Below are positions 9,559-19,351 of a stretch of 37,483 bases of DNA, piece by piece (positions within the stretch are counted from its first letter, which is position 1; each line of letters begins with the position of its first letter). This DNA comes from Patescibacteria group bacterium. Its GTDB lineage: Bacteria > Patescibacteriota > Minisyncoccia > HO2-45-28. A program made the translations under genes and the position numbers. The DNA lies in the NCBI GenBank assembly GCA_022563755.1, contig JADFMT010000006.1, positions 1 through 37,483 of the forward strand. Reading direction: 5' to 3'. The notes beneath the pieces were generated by a model. It was not told where the DNA came from. It searched no databases and saw only the letters and a program-made list of their open reading frames with translations.

Positions 9559-10836
9559 TTACTCGTATTCGCGCATCACGATTTGGGCTTCAATTTTTTT
9601 GATCGTCTCAAGCACAACGGAAACCACAATCAAGAGAGCGGTTCCACCGATGGTTAGCGTAATGATGCCGGTTACGGCACGCATGGCAAGCGGCAAGACC
9701 GCAATCGCGCCCAAAAAGAGCGCTCCCATCAGTGTGGTACGGCTGATAATTTTATAAAGAAACTCTGCCGTATTTTTGCCCGGCCGGATGCCGGGAATAA
9801 AGGCGCCGGATTTCTGAAGATTCGATGAGATTGATTCTGGATCAAAGGTAACGGCCGTGTAGAAATACGTAAAGAGAAATACCAACGTAAAATACAAAAT
9901 AGCATAAATCCACGGGCTATTTAAAAAATTCAAGAGCGCGCCAGATATTGTCTGCACAATCGGACTTGGAATGCCCGAGAGAAAACTAATAATCATCTGC
10001 GGGAATAATAAAATGGAGAGCGCAAAAATGATTGGGATAACGCCCGCTTGATTAACACGAAGCGGCAGGTAGGTTGACACTCCTCCGTACATCTTCATCC
10101 CCCGAATTCGGCGCGCATAGGTTACAGGCACGGGTCTTTGACCTTCGGTAATGATCACAACCCCTGCAATAATCAGTATGGCCGCAACCACAAAGCCTAA
10201 GATAATCGGTATCTGAGAAGGATCCAGTGTAAAAAAAGTGCGACTGATTGCTTGAGGGAGCGCGGCTACAATGCCTGCAAAAATTAAAACAGAGATTCCG
10301 TTCCCAATGCCATATTCTGATATAAGCTCTCCTAGCCACATCAAAAGGACCGAGCCGGCCGTGACAATCAAGACATTGATCAAGCGCTCAATCGTGGTGA
10401 GCTCCCCCAAAATGCCCTCCCTTGCAAGCAAGGTTAAAAGCCCAAATCCCTGAAGAATTGCCAAAGGAACCGTAAGAAGCCGAGAATACTGATTGAATTT
10501 TTTCCGGCCCGCCTCTCCTTCCTCGTGATACATCGCTTTAAGTCCGGGAAAAATCATCGTCAAAAGCTGCATAATAATGGAAGCCGTAATATACGGCCCC
10601 ACACCCAACATCATGATGGAAAGGTTTTCTAAAGCGCCTCCGGTAAAAATATTTAAAAGGCCAAAAAACTGATTTCCGCTGAAAAAGGCGGCGAGCCTTT
10701 CAACATTGACTCCGGGAATCGGAATCGCCGCCCCCACCCGGAAAAGAGCCAGAATACCCAAGATGAAAAGAAGCTTTTTTCGAAGATCTGGATCTCTAAA
10801 TATGAGTTTGAGTTTTCGCCAAAAATTTTGCCACAT
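9559..10836 (-). CDS. secY: Preprotein translocase subunit SecY
   Basis: Polytopic; IPIPGVN, LGVGPYITASIIMQLL, GIGNGISVLIF, NQAGVIPIIFA, GAFIPGIRPGKNTAEFL. Confidence 0.97.
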   Translation of the reverse strand: MWQNFWRKLKLIFRDPDLRKKLLFILGILALFRVGAAIPIPGVNVERLAAFFSGNQFFGLLNIFTGGALENLSIMMLGVGPYITASIIMQLLTMIFPGLKAMYHEEGEAGRKKFNQYSRLLTVPLAILQGFGLLTLLAREGILGELTTIERLINVLIVTAGSVLLMWLGELISEYGIGNGISVLIFAGIVAALPQAISRTFFTLDPSQIPIILGFVVAAILIIAGVVIITEGQRPVPVTYARRIRGMKMYGGVSTYLPLRVNQAGVIPIIFALSILLFPQMIISFLSGIPSPIVQTISGALLNFLNSPWIYAILYFTLVFLFTYFYTAVTFDPESISSNLQKSGAFIPGIRPGKNTAEFLYKIISRTTLMGALFLGAIAVLPLAMRAVTGIITLTIGGTALLIVVSVVLETIKKIEAQIVMREYE

Positions 10837-10866
10837 GCCAAATTTATATGAACGCTAGTGAATAAA
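10834..10866 (-). repeat. Start-codon-abutting repeat module, copy 1 (secY)
   Basis: catgccaaatttatatgaacgctagtgaataaa; identical over 33 nt to copy 2. Confidence 0.85.
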
Positions 10867-11289
10867 CCCTCCCGCCTTTTCAATCTTCTCTTTTGCGCCC
10901 TTGGAAACCTGACAATCTTTAATCACGAGTTTTTTTGAGATGATACCAGAGCCAAGTAGTTTTATAATGGGAGTCTTCATGCGCGTACGCTTAATTAAAC
11001 CGCGGCGCAAAAGTTCGGTAGGTGTTACGACGTCCGAATCTTTAAAATATTTATCAAGTACCTGGATATTGATCACGACTCTAGGCTGCGGTCTAACCTT
11101 CATACGATACCCCCGAAGTTTGGGGATTTTTTTTATTTGATCTCGCATGGCCGGTCGAATCTTTCTGCCGGCACGCGCTTTCTGACCCTTAATTCCACGA
11201 CCAGAATAGGTACCGCGTTTACCCCCGCGGCCGATCCTTTTTTTTCTTTTTCTTTTTGTATTAGGTCTTAGCTGGTGCAGTTGTATCAT
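10855..11289 (-). CDS. rplO: 50S ribosomal protein L15
   Basis: HQLRPNTKRKRKKRIGRGGKRGTYSGRGIKGQKARAG. Confidence 0.95.
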   Translation of the reverse strand: MIQLHQLRPNTKRKRKKRIGRGGKRGTYSGRGIKGQKARAGRKIRPAMRDQIKKIPKLRGYRMKVRPQPRVVINIQVLDKYFKDSDVVTPTELLRRGLIKRTRMKTPIIKLLGSGIISKKLVIKDCQVSKGAKEKIEKAGGFIH

Positions 11290-11764
11290 CTTTAGATTTT
11301 ATCTTTTTTAATGCCTCGATGGCCGCACGCGCGTTTGAAATTTTATTTTTCGAGTGCGAGAGAATTTTTGCGGACGCATTTCGAATACCAGCAAATTCCA
11401 AGACGACTCGTACTGAACTGCCCGCTACCAATCCATGTCCTTCCGATGCAGGCCGCATGATGACCTTCGCGCTTGAAAATTTAGCCATTACATCATGTGC
11501 AATGCTTCCTCCTTTTGTGATTGGCACGCGGATCGCGTGCTTTCGGGCTTCACGAAAAGCTTTTTGGATTGCCATAGCCGTATCCTTTCCTTTTCCAATC
11601 CCCACGCCTACTTCACCCGAACGATCCCCGACAACCAACGTTGCCCGAAAACTAAACCGGCGTCCTCCGGCAACAACTCGAGTCACTCTACGAAGATCGA
11701 TCATTTTTTGGACAAGTTCTAATCCCTCTGAGCTTAATTTTTTTTCAGGTCCTCTTCTTGCCAT
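11261..11764 (-). CDS. rpsE: 30S ribosomal protein S5
   Basis: VTRVVAGGRRFSFRATLVVGD, GVGIGKGKD, SEGHGLVAGSSVRVVLEFAGI. Confidence 0.96.
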   Translation of the reverse strand: MARRGPEKKLSSEGLELVQKMIDLRRVTRVVAGGRRFSFRATLVVGDRSGEVGVGIGKGKDTAMAIQKAFREARKHAIRVPITKGGSIAHDVMAKFSSAKVIMRPASEGHGLVAGSSVRVVLEFAGIRNASAKILSHSKNKISNARAAIEALKKIKSKDDTTAPAKT

Positions 11765-11766
11765 AA

Positions 11767-12129
11767 TTAAATCGTAAGACCGCCTTCACGTGCTCCTTCG
11801 GCCAGTGCCCGCGTTCGACCATGATACGCATATCCTCCCCGATCAAAAACAGCCTTTTTAATATTTCTGCGTTGCGCTTCTTTGGCAAGCGCGCTCCCCA
11901 GCATCCGAGATTTATCTACTTTACTTACACGCTTCCCTTTTGGTATCTTAATCACGCCGTCAGACATACCAACGAGCGTGCGACCCGAGAGATCATCAAT
12001 TAATTGAGCAATCACATGTTTATTTGAACGATAAACCGAAAGACGCGGACGGTCCGGCGTACCGCTTATTTGACTGCGCACTCGTTTATGCCTCCGGGCT
12101 CTTTTATTTATTTTTTGTTTTGTGTCCAT
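11767..12129 (-). CDS. rplR: 50S ribosomal protein L18
   Basis: RRHKRVRSQISGTPDRPRLSVYRSNKHVIAQLIDD, AVFDRGGYAYHGR. Confidence 0.96.
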   Translation of the reverse strand: MDTKQKINKRARRHKRVRSQISGTPDRPRLSVYRSNKHVIAQLIDDLSGRTLVGMSDGVIKIPKGKRVSKVDKSRMLGSALAKEAQRRNIKKAVFDRGGYAYHGRTRALAEGAREGGLTI

Positions 12130-12139
12130 ATAAAAAAAT

Positions 12140-12682
12140 CTATCCGGCGGTTGCCACTCTCTTGCCGGCCTTTCTTCTAATTACCTCTCCTACGTAACGT
12201 ATGCCCTTTCCTTTGTAGGGCTCGGGTTTTCGGACCTGACGGATGCGCGCTGCTTCATTACCCACGATCTCTTTGTTTGTTCCCGAGACTGTAATGACGT
12301 TTTTCTCAGCCTTGAACTCGGCCCCTTCCGCCGGATGAATGGTTACCGGGTGTGAAAATCCTACATGAAGCACCAAGGATTGATCACGAACCTCGACCCG
12401 ATATCCAATTCCTTCAATTGCGAGTTTCTTTTCAAATCCCCTTGTTACCCCCTCGATCATATTACGCAGGTGACTTGTATAGGTACCCGAGAGCGCGCCA
12501 CTGTATTTGGTTTCGCGTACAATCTTAACCAGGGCCTCAGAAGAAGAAATCTCAAATGTAATATCATGAGGTACCGAACGACTAAGCTCTCCCCTTGGTC
12601 CTTTAACCAAAAGAGCATGGTCCCGAAGCTCTACCATAACTCCTTCGGGTATCGCTATTGGTTTTTTTGCTAAACGGCTCAT
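12140..12682 (-). CDS. rplF: 50S ribosomal protein L6
   Basis: MSRLAKKPIAIPEGV, VKGPRGELSR, IEGIGYRV, RKPEPYKGKGIRYVGEVIRRKAGK. Confidence 0.97.
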   Translation of the reverse strand: MSRLAKKPIAIPEGVMVELRDHALLVKGPRGELSRSVPHDITFEISSSEALVKIVRETKYSGALSGTYTSHLRNMIEGVTRGFEKKLAIEGIGYRVEVRDQSLVLHVGFSHPVTIHPAEGAEFKAEKNVITVSGTNKEIVGNEAARIRQVRKPEPYKGKGIRYVGEVIRRKAGKRVATAG

Positions 12683-12736
12683 GCCAAATTTATATGAACG
12701 CTAGTGAATAAATAAATTTAATCATTTTTTGGGCAA
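12680..12736 (-). repeat. Start-codon-abutting repeat module, copy 2 (rplF), long form
   Basis: Minus strand ttgcccaaaaaatgattaaatttatttattcactagcgttcatataaatttggcATG. Confidence 0.85.
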
Positions 12737-12740
12737 CTCC

Positions 12741-13133
12741 TTAATAAACTTCTCCTAAAATCTCTCCCCCTACTTTTAATTTACGTGCCTGTGTCCCGTC
12801 CATGATGCCTTTCGATGTTGAGACGATATAACATCCATAACCTTTTTTAGAAAGCCTTATATCTTTATAGCTTCTGTAGAGACGCCGAGAGGGCTTTGAA
12901 ATACGTTTCAGGTCAGTAATTTTCCCTTTTTTTGAGGCATCGTAATACAGTGCGAGCTCAATCATGCGCCGATTTTTCTTGCCCCGGCGAATAACCTCCC
13001 TCACAAAACCACGATTTTGCAGAAGTCGAGCGATCTCCATTTTTATTTTTGAATGCGGCACCAAAACTACCTGAAGCTTTGCCATCTGGGCATTTTTAAT
13101 ACGGCTAAACATGTCTGCAATGGGATCGGTCAT
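12741..13133 (-). CDS. rpsH: 30S ribosomal protein S8
   Basis: MTDPIADMFSRIKNAQ, VSTSKGIMDGTQARK; start set to internal Met. Confidence 0.96.
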   Translation of the reverse strand: MTDPIADMFSRIKNAQMAKLQVVLVPHSKIKMEIARLLQNRGFVREVIRRGKKNRRMIELALYYDASKKGKITDLKRISKPSRRLYRSYKDIRLSKKGYGCYIVSTSKGIMDGTQARKLKVGGEILGEVY

Positions 13134-13134
13134 A

Positions 13135-13320
13135 TTACCAGCTACTTTTACGAATTCCAGGTATAGCTCCCTCATTTGCGAGCTCCCGAAAACAAATTCG
13201 ACACAAATCAAAATCCCTCATATATCCCCTTCCTCTTCCACACCGAAAACACCTACGTACGACGCGCGACTTGTACTTTGGTTTTTTTTTGGACCTAGCA
13301 ATGGTTGAGGTTTTTGCCAT
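13135..13320 (-). CDS. rpsN: 30S ribosomal protein S14, zinc-binding (type Z)
   Basis: [26 protein letters not shown] with CxxC...CxxC. Confidence 0.95.
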   Translation of the reverse strand: MAKTSTIARSKKKPKYKSRVVRRCFRCGRGRGYMRDFDLCRICFRELANEGAIPGIRKSSW

Positions 13321-13324
13321 AGAT

Positions 13325-13858
13325 TTATCTCTTAAATGGTATCCCAAATGCCTTTAGTAACGCTACTGCTTCTTCCCGGGACCGAGCTTGGGTAACTAAT
13401 GTAACCTCAAGTCCAAAATGGGTCTTGATATCTTCGTCAATCATTTCTGGAAATACCATATGCTCCTTAAAGCCCAGTGTCAAGTTCCCTGAGGCGTCAA
13501 CGGAGTTGGGATCAATGCCGCGAAAATCTCGCACGCGAGGAATCACAATCATGATAAGACGCTCTAAAAAATCATACATTCGACGTGCCCGAAGCGTAAC
13601 TCCAAAACCAATCACCATTCCTTCTCGACTTTTAAAAGTAGCAATGGATTTTCTGGCTTTACGGGGGACAACTTTCTGTCCTACGATCAACTCAAGGTCC
13701 TTTTGAATCATTTCTTTTTCTTTCTCGTCCCTGCGCCCTACTCCCGTATTGATTGCAATTTTCAGAACTTTTGGCACTTCTAAATCATTTAGAGAATCCA
13801 ATTCTTTTTTTAACTGGGGAATGATTGTATTTTTGTATTTTTTCATTAACTCGCTCAT
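13325..13858 (-). CDS. rplE: 50S ribosomal protein L5
   Basis: [32 protein letters not shown]-like core, [18 protein letters not shown]. Confidence 0.96.
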   Translation of the reverse strand: MSELMKKYKNTIIPQLKKELDSLNDLEVPKVLKIAINTGVGRRDEKEKEMIQKDLELIVGQKVVPRKARKSIATFKSREGMVIGFGVTLRARRMYDFLERLIMIVIPRVRDFRGIDPNSVDASGNLTLGFKEHMVFPEMIDEDIKTHFGLEVTLVTQARSREEAVALLKAFGIPFKR

Positions 13859-14172
13859 TGAATCTCTGCGCTACATTTTCGACACACTCGAATTTTTTTT
13901 TCCCCCGCCATCAAGCGTCCTGTCCGCTGGGGTTTCTTGCAGAATGGGCAAATAAGCATCACATTCGAAAGATGAATAGGAAAAGCCACCTGCACAACCT
14001 GCCCTTTCTCTCCTTGTTTCTTCGCTCTACGATGACGCTTCCGGATATTTACACCCTCAACTAAAACCTTATCTTCTTTGGGAAAAACGTCGAGCACTTT
14101 ACCGTTTTTGCCCCGATCTTTTCCGGATAAGACGCGCACCGTATCTCCTTTTTTAATAAAACGTATGGGCAT
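13855..14172 (-). CDS. rplX: 50S ribosomal protein L24
   Basis: IKKGDTVRVLSGKDRGKNGKVLDVFPKEDKVLVEGVNIRKRH. Confidence 0.96.
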   Translation of the reverse strand: MPIRFIKKGDTVRVLSGKDRGKNGKVLDVFPKEDKVLVEGVNIRKRHRRAKKQGEKGQVVQVAFPIHLSNVMLICPFCKKPQRTGRLMAGEKKIRVCRKCSAEIQ

Positions 14173-14173
14173 A

Positions 14174-14539
14174 CTAGACTATTTCTGGGGCTTGCGAAAT
14201 TAGCTTCGTAAAACCCCGCTCTCGCAATTCTCTGGGGATGGGTCCGAAAATACGCCCTCCTTTTGGCTCTTTCCCATCCACAATCACCGCTGCATTATCG
14301 TCAAAGCGAATATAGGAACCATCCCTGCGCCGATAGGGCTGGCGTTGACGTACAATTACGGCACGCACAACATCTTTCTTCTTTACTTCCTTTCGCGGCT
14401 CAGCCTTTTTAACCGATGCTGTAATCACATCCCCAATCCGGGCGTAACGCCGCCTGGATCCTCCTAAGACCTTAATGCACTGAATAAGTTTTGCGCCGGA
14501 ATTATCGGCTACCCGTAATAAAGATTGGTTCTGGATCAT
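14174..14539 (-). CDS. rplN: 50S ribosomal protein L14
   Basis: [62 protein letters not shown]. Confidence 0.97.
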   Translation of the reverse strand: MIQNQSLLRVADNSGAKLIQCIKVLGGSRRRYARIGDVITASVKKAEPRKEVKKKDVVRAVIVRQRQPYRRRDGSYIRFDDNAAVIVDGKEPKGGRIFGPIPRELRERGFTKLISQAPEIV

Positions 14540-14541
14540 AA

Positions 14542-14781
14542 CTACATTTTCTTTACTACCCTCCACCGTTTCGTCTTAGAAATCGGGGCGGCGGCTTCAA
14601 TAATAACGTCTTCTCCTTTTTTATACTGATTTTCTTCGTCATGAACATGATACTTTTTCGATCGTTTAAGATATTTCTTGTAGAGCGGGTGCTTGATATA
14701 GCGCATGCATTTTACCACAATGGTTTTATCCATTGCATCGGAGACAACCTTCCCTTTTAATTTTTGTTTAACAATACTCAT
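14542..14781 (-). CDS. rpsQ: 30S ribosomal protein S17
   Basis: [42 protein letters not shown]. Confidence 0.95.
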   Translation of the reverse strand: MSIVKQKLKGKVVSDAMDKTIVVKCMRYIKHPLYKKYLKRSKKYHVHDEENQYKKGEDVIIEAAAPISKTKRWRVVKKM

Positions 14782-14963
14782 GTCGCTTGGCGGAACCGGG
14801 TTAAAATTCTTGCAATGTTACGTTTGATAAACATCCCCCCTTTAACATTCTTTGTCTTCCCCTGACTAAGTTTGAAACGAAAACTACGCAATTTCTCTCT
14901 TTCGTTCTCTAAGAGTTTTTCCAGTTCCTTTTTATCTTTTTGCCCTACAATATCTTTTTTCAT
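14778..14963 (-). CDS. rpmC: 50S ribosomal protein L29
   Basis: [26 protein letters not shown]; position between S17 and L16. Confidence 0.92.
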   Translation of the reverse strand: MKKDIVGQKDKKELEKLLENEREKLRSFRFKLSQGKTKNVKGGMFIKRNIARILTRFRQAT

Positions 14964-15373
14964 CGACTCAAAATCTTTGTCTTAATGCCTAATTTACTGG
15001 AAGCTTTTCTCAAGGCCTCTTTCGACAACTCCTCACTGATACCGTCAATCTCAAACATAATCCGGCCTGCTTTAACAACCGCAAAATATCCTACCGGATC
15101 TCCTTTCCCTTTACCCATTCCTACCTCTGGTGGTTTTGAAGTCTTAGGCCGGTCCGGAAAAATGCGGATCCACATTTTGCCTCCTTTTTGAAGATAGCGC
15201 GATATTACTTTTCGGGCTGCTTCGATTTGCTGGGCTGAAATTTCTCTCCCTTCCTGTGCTTTGAGTCCAAAGGATCCAAAGGAAAGCTTTATGGCACGGC
15301 TTTCAATCCCTCGTTCACTCCCGCGAAGCCTCTGCCATTTTCGATGTTTAACTTTTTTAGGGAATAAAATCAT
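14960..15373 (-). CDS. rplP: 50S ribosomal protein L16
   Basis: MILFPKKVKHRKWQRLRG, GKMWIRIFPDRPKTSKPPEVGMGKGKGDP. Confidence 0.96.
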   Translation of the reverse strand: MILFPKKVKHRKWQRLRGSERGIESRAIKLSFGSFGLKAQEGREISAQQIEAARKVISRYLQKGGKMWIRIFPDRPKTSKPPEVGMGKGKGDPVGYFAVVKAGRIMFEIDGISEELSKEALRKASSKLGIKTKILSR

Positions 15374-16023
15374 TTTTCAAATATCTCTCCCTTATAAATC
15401 CAGACTTTAATCCCAATATCCCCGTACGGAAGATGTGCGCGCTCGCGTGCAAAATCAATATCTGCCCGAATCGTCTGTAAAGGAATCCGCCCCTCCATCA
15501 ACCATTCCCGCCGGCCCATATCGGTGCCCCCCAATCTGCCCGAGAGTGCAATCTTCACTCCCTTAACTTCTTTATGTGCGGCCACCTTGCTAATAGCTTG
15601 CTTAAGCACTCTGCGAAACGGCAGGCGTTTCTCAAGACCTTCGGCAACCATTTTTGCGACAATGACCGCATCCGTCTCCGGGCTTTTTACCTCTTCAATC
15701 GAAAGCTTAAGTTCGGACGGCTTGAACAGTGCGAATTTTTTAATCCGTTTCTCAACTTGATTTTTGAGTGACGTAACCCCCGCGCCCGATCGCCCAATAA
15801 TAAGCCCGGGGCGCGAGGTATGAATAATGATATGAAAAAGCGTGGGTGAGCGTTCAATGTCAATTTTGGACACATACATACTCGCAAGATGCACCGTTAA
15901 CCATTCACGCAGCTGAACATCGGCTTTTAAAAATTCTCGGTAATGACGACGATCAAACCAGCGCGATCTCCAATCACGAATTTGTCCCAATCGAAACGCA
16001 TAGGGATGAACTTGGTGGGTCAT
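15370..16023 (-). CDS. rpsC: 30S ribosomal protein S3
   Basis: THQVHPYAFRLG, RPGLIIGRSGAGVTSLK (KH), GVKIALSGRLGGTDMGRREW, LPYGDIGIKVWI. Confidence 0.96.
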   Translation of the reverse strand: MTHQVHPYAFRLGQIRDWRSRWFDRRHYREFLKADVQLREWLTVHLASMYVSKIDIERSPTLFHIIIHTSRPGLIIGRSGAGVTSLKNQVEKRIKKFALFKPSELKLSIEEVKSPETDAVIVAKMVAEGLEKRLPFRRVLKQAISKVAAHKEVKGVKIALSGRLGGTDMGRREWLMEGRIPLQTIRADIDFARERAHLPYGDIGIKVWIYKGEIFEK

Positions 16024-16373
16024 GGTTTTATATTTTTATCTTTACGCTCATCCAGTTCAACCGAAACATGACTGGTTTTTTTTCTAATCATATGTGCTGT
16101 TCCGCGCCACTTGGATCGATATCGCTTAAACACGGGGCCTTCATTAACCGTAATTGCAGAGATATAAAGATCATTCTCTGCTTTATCAAAATTATGCTTT
16201 GCATTGGCAATAGCAGATGCTAAAAGTTTTGCAAGATGTTTTGCGGACTTTTTCTTAGAAAACGCTAATGCCGCCTTCGCTTGACGCATGGGTTTACGAC
16301 GAATCAAATCCGCAACGATACGAACTTTTCTGGGTGCAATATGTAAATAATTTAATTGGGCTTTAATCTTCAT
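16020..16373 (-). CDS. rplV: 50S ribosomal protein L22
   Basis: LNYLHIAPRKVRIVADLIRRK, VNEGPVFKRYRSKWRGTAHMIRKKTSHVSVEL. Confidence 0.95.
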   Translation of the reverse strand: MKIKAQLNYLHIAPRKVRIVADLIRRKPMRQAKAALAFSKKKSAKHLAKLLASAIANAKHNFDKAENDLYISAITVNEGPVFKRYRSKWRGTAHMIRKKTSHVSVELDERKDKNIKP

Positions 16374-16387
16374 GTCATTAAAAAACG

Positions 16388-16699
16388 CTAAGCGCCTTCT
16401 CCCTTCGCTGTGGTGGCGGCTTTCTGTTCAAGTTCACGCTGCATCTTTCCGCCGTGGCGGACGAATTTACGGGTGGGGGAAAACTCCCCTAACCGATATC
16501 CCACCATGTCCTCAGTTATCATTACCGGAATAAAATCTTTCCCGTTATGCACCCCGAAGGTAAAACCGATCATCTCAGGACTAATTTGGGAGTTGCGCGA
16601 CCAGGTTTTAATAACCGTTTTTGAACCACGCTCTAAGCGGCTAATTTTTTTTAATAATTTTGGATCTACATAGGGACCCTTTTTTGCGGATCTGGTCAT
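16388..16699 (-). CDS. rpsS: 30S ribosomal protein S19
   Basis: [66 protein letters not shown]. Confidence 0.97.
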   Translation of the reverse strand: MTRSAKKGPYVDPKLLKKISRLERGSKTVIKTWSRNSQISPEMIGFTFGVHNGKDFIPVMITEDMVGYRLGEFSPTRKFVRHGGKMQRELEQKAATTAKGEGA

Positions 16700-16700
16700 G

Positions 16701-17549
16701 CTATTTTTTCTTACGCTTTTTACGTCTTGTGATGATCAACGCATTCGAATATTTATGGCGTTTTCTTGTCTTCACTCCCCGGACTCCTTTGCCCCATCGA
16801 TTTTTCGGGCGCCTGGTGCCGCGAGGCTGTTTCCCTTCCCCTCCCCCGTAAGGATGATCAACCGGGTTCATTGCCGATCCCCGTACCGTAGGCCTGATTC
16901 CCATCCGGCGAGACCGGCCGGCTTTGCCAATTGTGACAAACCCATGTTCTTCATTTGAAACCGAGCCAATACTTGCCCACGCGTTTTTATGAATGGATCG
17001 GACTTCTGAGGACGGCATCTTAAGCTGAGTATAGTTATCTTCTTGGGCAAGTACCTCTGCTCGAGCAGCTGCAGCTCTTACCAGCTTTGCTCCGCCTCCT
17101 ACCTGAACCTCGATATTATAAACCGAAGACCCAACCGGAATCAAGCGAAGGGGACGCCGATTCCCGGGTTTTAACGGAGCTTTCTCGGAAGCAACAATCT
17201 CATCTCCCGCCTTCACACCCGCAGGCATAAGGTGATAACGATACTCACCGTCTTTATAAAGCACTAACCCGATGAAACCCGAGCGATTCGGATCGTATTC
17301 AATGCTGATCACGGTTGCCGGTATATCGTGCTTGTTGTATCTGAAATCAATATCCCGATAAAGTCGTTTCTCGCCAGATCCTTTGTGCCTGGTCGTAATA
17401 CGGCCTTTACGATTGCGGCCTACCGAGCGATGCCGCCCGTAAGTCAAACTTTTTTTAGGTCCGCCGGTTGGCGAACGGGTTAAAAGCGCCCGATAATCAA
17501 TCACTTGCATATGACGACGGGATGGAGTTGTGGGTTTATACTTTTTCAT
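16701..17549 (-). CDS. rplB: 50S ribosomal protein L2
   Basis: [49 protein letters not shown]. Confidence 0.97.
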   Translation of the reverse strand: MKKYKPTTPSRRHMQVIDYRALLTRSPTGGPKKSLTYGRHRSVGRNRKGRITTRHKGSGEKRLYRDIDFRYNKHDIPATVISIEYDPNRSGFIGLVLYKDGEYRYHLMPAGVKAGDEIVASEKAPLKPGNRRPLRLIPVGSSVYNIEVQVGGGAKLVRAAAARAEVLAQEDNYTQLKMPSSEVRSIHKNAWASIGSVSNEEHGFVTIGKAGRSRRMGIRPTVRGSAMNPVDHPYGGGEGKQPRGTRRPKNRWGKGVRGVKTRKRHKYSNALIITRRKKRKKK

Positions 17550-18016
17550 ACAAATTCAATCTTCTGCCCCTTTTTTAAAGTAATAATCGCTTTTTTATAT
17601 CCGGGACGCCTTCCAATGATTCGACCTAAACGACGCTTACGCGATGGAATATAAATGATGCCTACTTTCTCCACATTTACTTTATAGAGTTCTTCTACGG
17701 CTTGGCGCAAAACCTGCTTGGTTGCCCTTGGAGATACTCGAAAACTATAGACTCCTCTTTCTGCAAGCCAGGATGTCTTCTCGGTAGTATGAGGTTTTAA
17801 CAAAACCACGCTAGCAGATTTAGAAAAGCCTACCTGTGTCTCTTTCGGCTTTTCCTCCCCGACGCGCTCTTTGCTCGTAGCTCCAACCCGCTCCCCCGAC
17901 GTGACGTCGGCCCTTTCGGCCATCGGGGCTTCGGCAGAAGAAACCACCTTACGGGGAAGAGATTTTTGCAGCTTCTTACGCGCTTGTTTTTTTCTAAAAA
18001 AATCCAAAAGTGTCAT
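17546..18016 (-). CDS. rplW: 50S ribosomal protein L23 with long N-terminal extension
   Basis: LLKPHTTEKTSWLAERGVYSFRVSPRATKQVLRQAVEELYKVNVEKVG; about 65 aa of low-complexity charged sequence precedes the L23 core. Confidence 0.93.
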   Translation of the reverse strand: MTLLDFFRKKQARKKLQKSLPRKVVSSAEAPMAERADVTSGERVGATSKERVGEEKPKETQVGFSKSASVVLLKPHTTEKTSWLAERGVYSFRVSPRATKQVLRQAVEELYKVNVEKVGIIYIPSRKRRLGRIIGRRPGYKKAIITLKKGQKIEFV

Positions 18017-18657
18017 GATACTTTTCCTAAACGGATAATATCGTCTTTGGTCATCATTATATATCGATTAGAAAGGAGATCGAGCGCATTTACATTTCTT
18101 GCCTCCATGATTTTTACGCCCGGAATGTTTCTCAGTGCGAGCACGCTCTTTTTATCCACGGGACTAATAATGATTTTTGTTCCCTTTTTTGACAGTTTCT
18201 CAAATCCCTTAATCTTGCTCAAATCTTTCAAAGCGTGGCTGGCTTTTTTTGTTTTCCCATCTGGAAATCGAATCGTGTCCAGCACTAAAATCTCGCCATC
18301 CGATAGTTTTTTAGAAAGAGCGATAAAAAACGCCTTTTTCCTCACCTTTTTATTTATTTTTTTGGCGTAGATTTTATCCTTAGTTGGTCCGTGGGTAACT
18401 CCACCGCCCGTCCACAATGGTGAGCGAATCGAGCCGTGCCGGGCGCGACCCGTTCCTTTTTGCTTCCACGGTTTTCGGCCGCCGCCCCGTACCTCCCCCC
18501 TTCCTTTCACGTGAGCAATGACACGGCGCTTGCTTGCCCGCATGGATTCAATAACTTGATACATTAAATCAGGATTCCACGCTAGTCCAAAAACATTTTC
18601 TGGTAGTTCGAGCGTTTCGGCTTTTTTTGCTTCTAAGTTATAGACAGAGACTTTCAT
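18013..18657 (-). CDS. rplD: 50S ribosomal protein L4
   Basis: MKVSVYNLEAKKAETLELPENVFG, GRKPWKQKGTGRARHGSIRSPLWTGGGVTHGP; start at internal Met. Confidence 0.96.
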   Translation of the reverse strand: MKVSVYNLEAKKAETLELPENVFGLAWNPDLMYQVIESMRASKRRVIAHVKGRGEVRGGGRKPWKQKGTGRARHGSIRSPLWTGGGVTHGPTKDKIYAKKINKKVRKKAFFIALSKKLSDGEILVLDTIRFPDGKTKKASHALKDLSKIKGFEKLSKKGTKIIISPVDKKSVLALRNIPGVKIMEARNVNALDLLSNRYIMMTKDDIIRLGKVS

Positions 18658-18658
18658 G

Positions 18659-19279
18659 TTACGATTGCTTTTTGATCTCAATAAGCGTTCCTCGTCTTCC
18701 AGGAATCGCCCCTGAAATTGCAAGAATGTTTTTTGCCCGGTCGGATTTTATAATTTTAAGGTTTTTTAATGTTACGCGATCACCTCCCATTCGTCCTGGC
18801 ATCTTTTTTCCTTTAAAGACTCGCTGTGGGCCCGTTGCTCCGATCGATCCGGCTTCACGCTCTGAGTGCTTCTGGCCGTGAGTTCGAGGACCACCGTGAA
18901 AACCGTGACGCTTTACCACTCCCTGAAACCCCTTTCCCTTTGAGCACGCACTTACCGTAATCTTGTCTCCCTCTTTAAAAACGCTCACATCTATACTATC
19001 TCCCACATGAAAATCTTCAGGATTTGAAACCCGAAACTCTTTTAACCATCGCAGACTCTCTTGCTTAGCTTTTTTCATGTGTCCTCGCTGGGGTTTTAGG
19101 ATCGATCTTTGACTCTTCTGGCCAAACCCAAGCTGAACGGCGTTATATCCGTCTTTATCTACAGTTTTTACCTGCACGACTACCACAGGTCCGGCTTCAA
19201 CCAACGTTACGGGCGTCACATCGCCCGACTGGCTAAAAACCTGCGACATCTCTATTTTTTTTCCAAGAATAAATGCCAT
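18659..19279 (-). CDS. rplC: 50S ribosomal protein L3
   Basis: FILGKKIEMSQVF, GKGFQGVVKRHGFHGGPRTHGQKHSEREAGSIGATGPQRVFKGKKMPGRMG. Confidence 0.97.
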   Translation of the reverse strand: MAFILGKKIEMSQVFSQSGDVTPVTLVEAGPVVVVQVKTVDKDGYNAVQLGFGQKSQRSILKPQRGHMKKAKQESLRWLKEFRVSNPEDFHVGDSIDVSVFKEGDKITVSACSKGKGFQGVVKRHGFHGGPRTHGQKHSEREAGSIGATGPQRVFKGKKMPGRMGGDRVTLKNLKIIKSDRAKNILAISGAIPGRRGTLIEIKKQS

Positions 19280-19295
19280 ATACTCGATTACCTAA

Positions 19296-19324
19296 AACAA
19301 AATCGGGCACGGCCCGATTTTGTT
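19296..19324 (-). terminator. Hairpin in the rpsJ-rplC intergenic region (terminator/attenuator-like)
   Basis: aacaaaatcgggc-acg-gcccgattttgtt, perfect 13-bp stem; minus strand continues TTAGG. Confidence 0.6.
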
Positions 19325-19351
19325 CGCATGTGCCTTGGTAATGTCTCTACC

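Noticed and set aside
12680-12720. Short ORF (MIKFIYSLAFI) inside the repeat module upstream of rplF
   Set aside because: The ssb copy has a 2-nt length difference that shifts the frame (MIKFLFTSVRINLS), so the reading frame is not conserved.
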